35,492 nt of DNA, taken from positions 1 through 35,492 of the forward strand of contig NZ_SSMZ01000025.1 in the NCBI RefSeq assembly GCF_004799395.1, read 5' to 3'. A program made the translations under genes and the position numbers. The stretch comes from Phenylobacterium sp. Lineage in GTDB: Bacteria > Pseudomonadota > Alphaproteobacteria > Caulobacterales > Caulobacteraceae. Positions 25,311-32,709 of the stretch are shown in pieces (the stretch's first letter is position 1; the number at the start of each line of letters is the position of its first letter). The notes beneath the pieces were generated by a model, which had not been told where the DNA came from, did no database searches, and saw only the letters and a program-made list of their open reading frames with translations.

Positions 25311-26423
25311 ATGCGCAAGATCGCCGTCGTCGGCGCCGGCAAGATCGGCTCCACCATCGCCAGCCTGCTGGTCGGATCCGGCGACTATGAGGTGCTGCTG
25401 ATCGATCAGAGCCCGGCCGCGCTGGCCGAGGCGGAGGGCGGCGCCCGGACCCTCACCATGGCCATCGACGATCCTGAGGCCTTGGCTAGCGCGCTCACCG
25501 GCGCCTTCGCGGTGATCAGCGCCGCGCCCTATCACCTGACCACCGCCGTCGCCCAGGCCGCCAAGGCCGCGGGCGCGCACTACCTCGACCTCACCGAGGA
25601 TGTGGCCGCCAGCCGTGTGGTTCGCGATCTGGCAAGGGACGCAGGCACCGCCTTCATCCCGCAATGTGGTTTGGCCCCCGGGTTCATCACCATCGCCGCC
25701 TGGGACCTGGGGCAGCATTTCGACGAACTGCACGACGTGCGGCTGCGGGTCGGCGCCCTGCCCCGCTATCCGTCCAACGCACTGAACTACAACCTCACCT
25801 GGTCCACCGACGGGGTGATCAATGAATATTGCGAGCCTTGCGAGGCGATCGTCGGGGGCAAGCTGCGCGAAGTCCCCGCGCTGGAGGAATGCGAGGAATT
25901 TTCCCTCGACGGCGTCACCTACGAGGCCTTCAACACCTCGGGCGGCCTGGGCACCCTTTGCCAGACCCTCGACGGCAAGGTGCGCAACCTCAATTACCGC
26001 ACCATCCGCTATCCCGGCCACGCGGCGATCATGAAGGCGCTGCTCAATGACCTGGGTCTGCGTAACCGGCGCGCGCTGCTGAAGGACATTCTGGAACACG
26101 CCGTGCCGGCCACCCTGCAGGACGTGGTCATCGTCTTCGTGACCGTCAGTGGGCTGAAGGATGGCCGCCTTATGCAGGAGACCTACGTCAACAAGGTCTA
26201 CGCCCAGCCGGTGGGCGGCCGGATGATGAGCGCGATCCAGATCACCACCGCCGGCGCCGCCTGCGCAGTTCTGGACTTGCTTGCCCAGGGCAAGCTTCCG
26301 CAGGCCGGCTTCGTCCGCCAGGAGGACATCCCGCTCGCCGACGTCCTGGGCAACCGCTTCGGTCGGTTCTACGCTGAGGCCGACGCTGTCTTCCAACCCG
26401 CCCTGCGCGCCGCCGCCGAGTAG
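25311..26423 (+). CDS. Lysine 6-dehydrogenase-like enzyme (saccharopine dehydrogenase family)
   Basis: 370 residues from ATG 25311, which has GGAGCAGG just upstream; the track's ATG at 25299 lacks spacing for its own site. N-terminal NAD-binding Rossmann fold 'IAVVGAGKIGSTIASLLVGSG', then 'SAAPYHLT', 'GAHYLDLTEDV', 'IPQCGLAPGF'. The central block 'LNYNLTWSTDGVINEY', 'EEFSLDGVTYEAFNTSGGLGTL' and 'NYRTIRYPGHAAIMK' closely matches, from memory, lysine 6-dehydrogenases of Agrobacterium type, which deaminate L-lysine at C6 to aminoadipate semialdehyde/piperideine-6-carboxylate. A saccharopine dehydrogenase role is the alternative. The next gene, five bases away, encodes the enzyme for the next step, which favours lysine degradation. 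Confidence 0.88.
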   Translation: MRKIAVVGAGKIGSTIASLLVGSGDYEVLLIDQSPAALAEAEGGARTLTMAIDDPEALASALTGAFAVISAAPYHLTTAVAQAAKAAGAHYLDLTEDVAASRVVRDLARDAGTAFIPQCGLAPGFITIAAWDLGQHFDELHDVRLRVGALPRYPSNALNYNLTWSTDGVINEYCEPCEAIVGGKLREVPALEECEEFSLDGVTYEAFNTSGGLGTLCQTLDGKVRNLNYRTIRYPGHAAIMKALLNDLGLRNRRALLKDILEHAVPATLQDVVIVFVTVSGLKDGRLMQETYVNKVYAQPVGGRMMSAIQITTAGAACAVLDLLAQGKLPQAGFVRQEDIPLADVLGNRFGRFYAEADAVFQPALRAAAE

Positions 26424-26428
26424 ACGAC

Positions 26429-27958
26429 ATGACCCTGCAGACCCCCATCGGCTCGGCCCGCGCCGAGGCCGCTGACGTCCTGATCCGCCTGGGCGTGACC
26501 GAGGCCCTCTGGACCGGCGGCGGCCGCCCGGTGCGCTCGCCCGTCACCGGCGAGATTGTCGCCGAGGTGCATGACACGACGCCCCAGGCGGTCGGCGAGG
26601 CGATCGAGGCGGCCCACGCGGCCTTCCTGGCCTGGCGTGCGACGCCCGCGCCGCGCCGCGGCGAACTGGTGCGCCTGCTCGGTGATGAACTGCGCGCCGC
26701 CAAGGCCGACCTGGCCGGCCTTGTCACCCTGGAAGCCGGCAAGATCGTCTCCGAGGCCGCTGGCGAGGTGCAGGAGATGATCGACATCTGCGACTATGCC
26801 GCGGGCCTGTCGCGGCAGCTGTTCGGGCTGACCCTGGCCACCGAGCGGCCGCAGCACCGGATGATGGAGACCTGGCACCCGCTGGGCGTGGTCGGCGTGA
26901 TCAGCGCCTTCAACTTCCCCGTCGCCGTCTGGTCGTGGAACGCCGCCCTTGCCTTGGTCTGCGGCGACGCCGTGGTCTGGAAGCCGTCGGAGAAGACGCC
27001 GCTGACGGCGCTCGCCGTCCAGGCGTTGTTCGAACGCGCCGCGGCGAAGTTCGGCGATGCGCCGGCCGGCCTCTCCGCCGTGATCGTTGGCGGCCGCGAA
27101 GTGGGTGAAACCCTAGTCGACCACCGAAAAGTCCCACTGGTCTCGGCCACCGGCTCGACCGCCATGGGCCGCGCCGTCGCTCCGCGGCTGGCCGCCCGCT
27201 TCGCCCGCGCGCTCCTCGAACTGGGCGGCAACAACGCCGCGATCGTCGCGCCCACCGCCGATCTGGACCTGACCCTGCGCGGCGTCGCCTTCGCGGCCAT
27301 GGGCACGGCCGGCCAGCGCTGCACGACGCTGCGCAGGTTGTTCGTGCACGACAGCCTCTATGACGCCTTCGTCCCGCGCCTGAGGGCCGCCTACGCCTCG
27401 GTGCCGGTGGGCGATCCGCGCAAGGCGGGAACCCTGGTCGGCCCGCTGATCGACGCTGCGGCCTTCGAGGCGTGCCAGAAGGCCCTGGCCGACGCCCGCT
27501 CGGCTGGGGGAAAGGTCACCGGCGGTGACCGAATCGAAGCCGGCGGCGCCGAGGCGGTCTACGTCCGCCCCGCGCTCGTGGAGATGCCGACCCAGACCGA
27601 CATCGTCCGCCGCGAGACGTTCGCGCCGATCCTCTATGTCATGCGGTACTCGGATATCGCCGACGCCATCGCCGCGCAAAACGACGTGCCGCAGGGCCTC
27701 TCGTCCTCGATCTTCACCAACGATGTGCGGGAAGCCGAGCTCTTCACCTCGGTGAACGGCTCTGACTGCGGGATCGCCAACGTCAACATCGGCCCCTCAG
27801 GCGCCGAGATCGGCGGGGCGTTCGGCGGCGAGAAGGAAACCGGCGGCGGCCGCGAAGCCGGCTCCGATTCCTGGAAGACCTACATGCGCCGGGCCACCAA
27901 CACCGTGAACTACGGCGCCACGCTGCCGTTGGCGCAGGGCGTCAAGTTCGACGTGTGA
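26429..27958 (+). CDS. ALDH7-type aminoadipate-semialdehyde dehydrogenase (AmaB-like)
   Basis: 509 residues, ALDH superfamily. Catalytic residues: Asn162 in 'ISAFNFPVAVWSWN', Lys185 in 'VWKPSEKTPLT', Glu264 in 'LLELGGNNAAI', and nucleophile Cys298 in 'GTAGQRCTTLRRLFVH'. The C-terminal 'GEKETGGGREAGSDSWKTYMRR' and 'TNTVNYG' are the ALDH7 (antiquitin/AmaB) signature, where the enzyme oxidises L-2-aminoadipate 6-semialdehyde to 2-aminoadipate. It lies five bases downstream of the lysine 6-dehydrogenase-like gene, so the two carry out consecutive steps of lysine breakdown, probably under the divergent Lrp-type regulator. A strong hairpin follows. Confidence 0.93.
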   Translation: MTLQTPIGSARAEAADVLIRLGVTEALWTGGGRPVRSPVTGEIVAEVHDTTPQAVGEAIEAAHAAFLAWRATPAPRRGELVRLLGDELRAAKADLAGLVTLEAGKIVSEAAGEVQEMIDICDYAAGLSRQLFGLTLATERPQHRMMETWHPLGVVGVISAFNFPVAVWSWNAALALVCGDAVVWKPSEKTPLTALAVQALFERAAAKFGDAPAGLSAVIVGGREVGETLVDHRKVPLVSATGSTAMGRAVAPRLAARFARALLELGGNNAAIVAPTADLDLTLRGVAFAAMGTAGQRCTTLRRLFVHDSLYDAFVPRLRAAYASVPVGDPRKAGTLVGPLIDAAAFEACQKALADARSAGGKVTGGDRIEAGGAEAVYVRPALVEMPTQTDIVRRETFAPILYVMRYSDIADAIAAQNDVPQGLSSSIFTNDVREAELFTSVNGSDCGIANVNIGPSGAEIGGAFGGEKETGGGREAGSDSWKTYMRRATNTVNYGATLPLAQGVKFDV

Positions 27959-27973
27959 AAAGCGGCCCAAGGT

Positions 27974-28005
27974 CCGCTCGTCCCGGCCAAGTCCGGGAGG
28001 AGCGG
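27974..28005. terminator. Bidirectional hairpin between the ALDH7 gene and the convergent globin gene
   Basis: CCGCTC-G-TCCCGG (27974-27986) pairs with CCGGGA-G-GAGCGG (27993-28005): twelve pairs and one G-G mismatch around a six-base loop CCAAGT. It sits between convergent stops. No T tract, so its efficiency as an intrinsic terminator is uncertain. Confidence 0.7.
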
Positions 28006-28013
28006 GATCTGGT

Positions 28014-28532
28014 TCAGCGTTCCACAGCCTGACGCTGCATCGGCGCGAGCTTGGCCAGGAAGCGGTTCTGGTCGCGGAAGCCGATCTTCTCGTGATCCAT
28101 GGCCACCTGCAGGTGCTCCACGAGCGCGTTGAAGTCGGTGTTCTGCAGACCCATGTCCTTGTGCACGGTCTTCATGTCGCGGCCCGAATAGTCGCAGCCG
28201 CCATTCAGCAGATAACAGAATTGCTCTTTCAGCGTGCGGCGCAGGCGCACCATGTCATGGCTCTTGAAGATGTCGGAGATGCGCGGATCCGCCAGGCTGC
28301 GGTCCACGAGCTCGTCCACCACCCGATCCACTCCGGCCTTTTCGTGGAAGGCCTTCCACATGCCATCGCCTTCGAAGGGCGTGGTCCCGGCGTTCGCGGG
28401 CGCGTGGGCGTAGTCGGCGATTTCTTCCTCGCCGGGATACTTCGTTGACGGATGTTCGATCTTGAAGGTGGGAGCGGCGGCGGGCGCCGGCGTGGTCGCC
28501 ACGGCCGCGGCGAACAGAAGAGCTTGGATCAT
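28014..28532 (-). CDS. Group 1 truncated haemoglobin with export-like N-terminal leader
   Basis: 172 residues from ATG 28532, two bases past the stop of the upstream DUF3034 gene (TGAGATG). An ATG at 28607 would overlap that gene by 74 bases and has no visible ribosome binding site. The start 'MIQALLFAAAVATTPAPAAAP' looks like a signal peptide with AxA cleavage but lacks basic residues. After a 40-residue linker comes the globin: 'ISDIFKSHDMVRLRRTLKEQFCYLLNGG', 'YSGRDMKTVHKDMGL' with probable proximal haem ligand His124, and 'FNALVEHLQVAMD', the usual group 1 ending. These globins bind O2 or NO; a periplasmic location would be unusual. Function probably relates to the adjacent redox genes. 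Confidence 0.88.
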   Translation of the reverse strand: MIQALLFAAAVATTPAPAAAPTFKIEHPSTKYPGEEEIADYAHAPANAGTTPFEGDGMWKAFHEKAGVDRVVDELVDRSLADPRISDIFKSHDMVRLRRTLKEQFCYLLNGGCDYSGRDMKTVHKDMGLQNTDFNALVEHLQVAMDHEKIGFRDQNRFLAKLAPMQRQAVER

Positions 28533-28533
28533 C

Positions 28534-29409
28534 TCAGAACCCCGCTTGCAGTGAGAGATAGCCGCCGCGCTGATTGCGGAAGGTGGCGATCTCGCCAAGG
28601 TCCACATAGGCCGCGGTGACCGACAGGTGCTTATTGAGCGCGTAGGCGACGAAGACGTCTTTCCAGTCGTCCTCCTTCAGGCCAAGGTTGTTCGGCTTGG
28701 TGCGGTACTCTACGCCCGCGGCGAACCGCTTGGTGAGCAGGAGCGCCGCTGAGCCCTCGAACTCGGTGTGGTAGTTGTCGTTGCCCGGACCGCCGAAGCC
28801 CAGCAGGCCCGTCTGATTGGCCTTGGTCTCGCGCACGGCGCCGTTCAGCACCAGGCTTTCGTTGAGGAAGACCTTGGAGGCGGCCACGAACCAATCGACG
28901 CCGGAATTGTCCTTGGCGCCCAGGAAACTCAGCACCCCGCTTTGTGAGGCCCTCTTGTACTGCGCGCCCACCGAGACCTGCGGGACCCAGCTGTCCTGGT
29001 CGTAGACCGCGTCGCCGAGGAGCTTCACCTTCGCGCCATAGACGTCCTGGGAAAAGGTGAAGTCGCGGCCGAGGCCCAGCTTCACGCCAGTGCCCTGGGT
29101 GTCGAATTCCTGGTGCGCGTAGCTCAGCTCCACCCGGTCGCGGATACCGACCGCCGCGCCATAGGCGCGGAACTGATAGTCCTTCAACTGGATGCCGGTG
29201 GCGTGGACATTGGCGCCGATCCCATCGCGGGTCTCGTAGCCGGTGATCAGGGCCCAGGTGGCGATGCCGCCGCCGCCGGCGCCCTCGATGTTGCTCACGC
29301 CCTCGGTCAGCAGCAGCTTGCCGCCTTCCCGCATCTCGGTCTGCGCCTGTGCGGCCTGTGCGCACAGAACCATCCCGGCGCCAAGCAGCGCCGCGCAAAT
29401 TTTTCGCAT
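28534..29409 (-). CDS. DUF3034-family outer-membrane-like beta-barrel protein
   Basis: 291 residues from ATG 29409, with GGGGG about eight bases upstream; the track's TTG adds five residues. Signal peptide 'MRKICAALLGAGMVLCAQAAQA'. Mature sequence 'GGKLLLTEGVSNIEGAGGGG', 'RDRVELSYAHQEFDTQG', 'GAKVKLLGDAVYDQDSWVPQVSVGAQY', 'TKANQTGLLGFGG', 'KHLSVTAAYVDLGEIATFRNQRGGYLSLQAGF' matches DUF3034 as I recall it. Alternating strands and a terminal aromatic residue (Phe) fit an outer-membrane beta barrel. The function of the family is unknown. It is the first gene of a pair with the truncated globin and divergent from the cupredoxin gene. Confidence 0.88.
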   Translation of the reverse strand: MRKICAALLGAGMVLCAQAAQAQTEMREGGKLLLTEGVSNIEGAGGGGIATWALITGYETRDGIGANVHATGIQLKDYQFRAYGAAVGIRDRVELSYAHQEFDTQGTGVKLGLGRDFTFSQDVYGAKVKLLGDAVYDQDSWVPQVSVGAQYKRASQSGVLSFLGAKDNSGVDWFVAASKVFLNESLVLNGAVRETKANQTGLLGFGGPGNDNYHTEFEGSAALLLTKRFAAGVEYRTKPNNLGLKEDDWKDVFVAYALNKHLSVTAAYVDLGEIATFRNQRGGYLSLQAGF

Positions 29410-29445
29410 CCCTGGAACCCCCAAAGCCCCGCGTTTTGCGGTAGT

Positions 29446-29460
29446 TAGCCTCAGAGGCTA
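29446..29460. promoter_or_regulatory. Perfect palindrome TAGCCTC-A-GAGGCTA between DUF3034 and cupredoxin genes
   Basis: Seven-base arms around a single A, 37 bases upstream of the minus-strand start and 50 bases upstream of the plus-strand start. A central position in a 100-base divergent region makes it a good candidate operator for joint control of the globin/DUF3034 and cupredoxin transcripts. A smaller dyad AACG-AAACA-CGTT is at 29486-29498. No adjacent regulator gene is evident. Confidence 0.5.
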
Positions 29461-29509
29461 TGGGGAAACCATTTACATAGCGTTCAACGAAACACGTTAG
29501 GCGAACGGC

Positions 29510-30160
29510 ATGCGCTTAAATTTCCTGCCCATCGCGGCCCTGGTTGTAGCCCTGGCCTTCGCCGGGCCGGCGCTCGCCGCCGACCTGACCGTCACCGTCA
29601 AAGGCGACGACGGGACCCCGCTTCCGGACGCGGTCGTGCTGGTGCATCCGGCTGGCGGCGCGGGCATGGGCGGGCCGATCCACTACAGCTGGCCCATCGT
29701 GATGACCCAGCAGAACATCTCCTTCAATCCGTACGTCCTGATCGTCCCCGTCGGCTCCACGGTGGCCTTCCCCAACAAGGACAAGGTCCGCCACCACGTC
29801 TATTCCTTTTCCGCGGCCAAGAAGTTCGAACTGAAGCTCTACGGCCAGCAGGAGGAGCGTACGGTCAACTTCGACAAGGCCGGCGTCGTCGCCCTGGGCT
29901 GCAACATCCACGACGTCATGATCGGCTACATCTATGTCGCCGACACGCCCTTCGCGGCGAAGACCAATGCGGCCGGCGAGGCGGTGATCCACGGCCTGCC
30001 CGGCGGCGCCGGGACCCTCACCGTCTGGCATCCCGACATGAAGGCCAAGGCTCCCATCGATCAATCCCTGGCCGCCGGCGCGGACACCGCGGCTGTGGCC
30101 CTGGGCCTGAAGCCGGTCTCGCTGCGCCACAAGAAGTCCACGGCCTCGATGGCGATGTAG
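29510..30160 (+). CDS. Periplasmic type-1 copper (cupredoxin) protein, 'methylamine utilization'-like
   Basis: 216 residues with a clear signal peptide ('MRLNFLPIAALVVALAFAG', cut after 'ALAA'). Plastocyanin-like fold: 'PYVLIVPVGSTVAFPNKDKVRHHVYSFS' gives the first His ligand (His95 or His96), and 'GCNIHDVMIGYIYVADTPFA' gives Cys131, His134 and Met137, a full CxxHxxM type-1 copper loop. The C-terminal part ('AAGEAVIHGLPGGAGTLTVWHPDMK') is a carboxypeptidase-regulatory-like beta domain. It is usually annotated 'methylamine utilization protein' without evidence for that pathway, and no other mau gene is present. Probably an electron carrier or copper-dependent redox sensor beside the EAL signalling protein. 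Confidence 0.9.
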   Translation: MRLNFLPIAALVVALAFAGPALAADLTVTVKGDDGTPLPDAVVLVHPAGGAGMGGPIHYSWPIVMTQQNISFNPYVLIVPVGSTVAFPNKDKVRHHVYSFSAAKKFELKLYGQQEERTVNFDKAGVVALGCNIHDVMIGYIYVADTPFAAKTNAAGEAVIHGLPGGAGTLTVWHPDMKAKAPIDQSLAAGADTAAVALGLKPVSLRHKKSTASMAM

Positions 30161-30161
30161 C

Positions 30162-32483
30162 CTAGCCGTAGGCCTGGTTGCGCTGGTCGTCGGACAGGAA
30201 GGCCAGCAGGTCCTTGATCGGCATCGGGCGGGCGATCAGGTAGCCCTGCGCCAGGTCGCAGCCCATGGCGCTGAGGATCGAATAGCAGTCGTTTGTCTCG
30301 ACGCCCTCGGCGGTGACCTTGAGGCCCAGGCTGTGGGCCAGGTCGATGGTCGAGCGCACGATCAGCGCGTCGCGCTGGCTTTCGGTAACCCCTTCCACCA
30401 GCGACTTGTCGATCTTCAGTTCCTGGCCGTGAATCTGTTTCAGATAGGCCAGCGACGACAGGCCCGTGCCGAAGTCGTCGATGGAGATCGCGATGCCAGC
30501 CGCGGCGAAACGGTTGAGCATGGCCAACGCCAGCTCCGGGTTCTCGATGACCGCGGTCTCGGTGACCTCGATGGTCAGCCCACCGACCGCCCGCTTGGCC
30601 TCGGCCAGGGCGAAATCGGCGAAGTCCGGCTCGCCAAGGGTGCGGCCCGAGACGTTCACCGACATATCGACGACGTGACCGGCCTCGGCGAGGGTCCGCT
30701 GGACGTCGATGGCGCGCTTGAACACCCACTCGGTCAGTGTGCGGATGTGGCCGGTCTCCTCGGCCATGGGAATGAACAGGTCCGGCGGCAGCATCCCGCG
30801 CGCCGGGTGACGCCAGCGTGACAGCGCCTCGACGCCGGTGACCTTGCCCACCCGCATGTCGAATTTCGGCTGGTAGAAGAGGTCGATGGACCCGTCTTCG
30901 ATGGCGCGCAGCATCCCGCTCATCAAGGACAGGTTGGTGGCCGGGTCGCCGTAGGCCACGGCGTCGAAGAAGGCGACCTTCTTCTTGGCGCCGCGGGCCT
31001 GGTCGAGGGCGATGTTCGCCTGCTCGATGGCTGCGCCGGGGCCGGCGCCCCGCTGGATAGGCGCCAGGCCAAGGTGCAGGGTCACGTCGATCACGTCGCC
31101 GCCGACGTTCAGCGGCGCCTCGAGCTCGATCATCAGCTGGGCCGCGCCTTCTTCGGCCGCAACCAGGTCCTCGGCGATCAGCACGAAGCCCAGCACGTCG
31201 CTGGCCACCCGGGCCACGCCGGAAGCCGGCGCGAGGCCGGCCAGCCGGTTGCCGATCATCCGCACGGCCTGGGCCGCCAGCGAATAGCCGATAGCTCCGC
31301 GCAGGTGGTCGAAACGATGGACGCCCAGCGCCGCCACATAGACCTGGCCTTCCGGCAGGTCCGACAGCGCCTCGACCACCCGCTCAAGGGCCAGGCGATT
31401 GGGCAGGCCGGTGTCGCCATCGTGCAGCGCCAGGTGGGTGATCCGCCGCTCGCGGTCTCGAATCTCGGTGGCCATGGTGTTGAAACTACCGGCCAGGCGG
31501 CCGATCTCGTCGTTGGTCTCGATCTCGACCTGGGCTTCCTCGCCGCGCTGCAGGCGGTGCGCCGCCTCGTCCAGCGCGGTGATCGGCCGGGTGATGCCGC
31601 GGGCCAGCACCCAGGAGCCCCAGCCCACAACGGCCAGGCCGATCAGGCCGCCCAGCGCCACGATGGCCAGCATCAGCTGATAGGGCCGAAGCGCGAGCGC
31701 CAGCGGATAGCGCAGCACCAGCACCGACGGCGCGGTCTTGGTCAGGCTGGGCAGGGGTTTCACCAGCGCCAGGGTCGTGCCGCCGCTTTCGTCGATCGCC
31801 TGGGCGGTGGCCAGCTTCCTGGCTGTCGCCTGGTCGATGAAGCGGCTGAGTAATGTGCGGTCGTGCTCGCTGACACGCCCCTCCTGCCGCCAGCCGCGAG
31901 CGTCGCGGTTCAGCACCGAGGCGCTCAGCGGGATCGACGACAGCTTCTCCAGGCTCGACATCTCGTCCCGGTCGAGCTGCACGGCGAACACCAGCCAGCC
32001 GATCTGGTCGGGGGACATCACCGGCGCCGCCACCACCTGGAAGGACTTGCCGCCCAGAGTGACCACGCCGGCCGGGTCTTCGGCGTTGTCGAGCGCCTTC
32101 TCCAGACCGGGGCCGTCAGCGGCCAGCGCCTGGGCGTCCGCGCCGATCATATGGCCGTCCGTGGTGACGATGAATGCCGCGTCGACGTTGAAGCGCGCCT
32201 TGAGGTTTTCCAGCTCCGAACCGATGGTCGGTCCGTCGTGGGTGGCCACGGCCTCGCGGAAGCCGAAGTCCTTGGACAGCAGCGCTGAGCCCTCGCGCAG
32301 GCGGTCCGACCGCAGCGACCAGACCCGGTCGAACACCGTGCCGGTGGCGGTCAATTCGCCGCGCACCTGACGCTGGGCGGCCTGGTTGACCGCGGCCCAG
32401 ATGCTGACCGACACGACCAGCAGCGTCGCGCCGAATAGGGCGACGTAGAGGACGGTCAGACGGGTGCGAAGGCGGGTGAACAC
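30162..32483 (-). CDS. Membrane Cache-HAMP-(degenerate GGDEF)-EAL cyclic-di-GMP phosphodiesterase
   Basis: 773 residues. Membrane helix 10-32, periplasmic double-Cache region (33-265, 'AAFIVTTDGHMIGADAQAL', 'GWLVFAVQLDRDEM'), second helix 270-293, HAMP (294-345), a GGDEF-like domain (350-505) and EAL (525-765). The GGDEF signature is replaced by 'ASDVLG' (427-432), so diguanylate cyclase activity is probably lost. The EAL domain is complete: 'EALSRW' (Glu552), 'SVNVSG' (Asn610), 'IEVTET' (Glu639), 'IDDFGTG' (Asp669/Asp670), 'IDKSLV' and 'AEGVET' (Glu727). It should hydrolyse c-di-GMP in response to a periplasmic signal. It ends one base from the cupredoxin stop, convergent, suggesting a conserved functional neighbourhood rather than an operon. 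Confidence 0.94.
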   Translation of the reverse strand: MFTRLRTRLTVLYVALFGATLLVVSVSIWAAVNQAAQRQVRGELTATGTVFDRVWSLRSDRLREGSALLSKDFGFREAVATHDGPTIGSELENLKARFNVDAAFIVTTDGHMIGADAQALAADGPGLEKALDNAEDPAGVVTLGGKSFQVVAAPVMSPDQIGWLVFAVQLDRDEMSSLEKLSSIPLSASVLNRDARGWRQEGRVSEHDRTLLSRFIDQATARKLATAQAIDESGGTTLALVKPLPSLTKTAPSVLVLRYPLALALRPYQLMLAIVALGGLIGLAVVGWGSWVLARGITRPITALDEAAHRLQRGEEAQVEIETNDEIGRLAGSFNTMATEIRDRERRITHLALHDGDTGLPNRLALERVVEALSDLPEGQVYVAALGVHRFDHLRGAIGYSLAAQAVRMIGNRLAGLAPASGVARVASDVLGFVLIAEDLVAAEEGAAQLMIELEAPLNVGGDVIDVTLHLGLAPIQRGAGPGAAIEQANIALDQARGAKKKVAFFDAVAYGDPATNLSLMSGMLRAIEDGSIDLFYQPKFDMRVGKVTGVEALSRWRHPARGMLPPDLFIPMAEETGHIRTLTEWVFKRAIDVQRTLAEAGHVVDMSVNVSGRTLGEPDFADFALAEAKRAVGGLTIEVTETAVIENPELALAMLNRFAAAGIAISIDDFGTGLSSLAYLKQIHGQELKIDKSLVEGVTESQRDALIVRSTIDLAHSLGLKVTAEGVETNDCYSILSAMGCDLAQGYLIARPMPIKDLLAFLSDDQRNQAYG

Positions 32484-32604
32484 GTTCGGTGAATCTGGTC
32501 TTCGTTTCAGGGCGCGCCGGTCGGCACTGCCTCATCGTCTAACCGACCTTTGGTGAAGCCCCCGTAAACCACGGAAAAGTTTTGGTTTCTGGATTCAACC
32601 GACG

Positions 32605-32682
32605 CGCGAAACGGGTTCGCGTTTGCCCTGGCGCGGGCCGCTTGGCACAATCAAGAGATTAGAGATCGCTTCCCGCGCGGGA
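32605..32682. promoter_or_regulatory. Divergent control region with two palindromes upstream of the moxR-like gene
   Basis: The 226-base region 32484-32709 separates the EAL gene (-) from the MoxR gene (+) and holds no gene. It includes CGCGAA-ACGGG-TTCGCG (32605-32621) and the perfect 12-base palindrome TCCCGCGCGGGA (32671-32682), 28 bases before the MoxR start. An AT-richer stretch 'ggaaaagttttggtttctgg' lies at 32574-32593. No convincing sigma-70 pair was found. Confidence 0.35.
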
Positions 32683-32709
32683 TCTTCGCGCACCCATTTT
32701 TGAAAGCTT

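Noticed and set aside
29510-30160. Methylamine utilisation role for the copper protein
   Set aside because: No methylamine dehydrogenase or other mau genes are present; the name is only a common automatic label.
32642-32657. TTGGCAC as a possible sigma-54 -24 element upstream of the MoxR gene
   Set aside because: No GC of a TTGC-type -12 element occurs at the required spacing.
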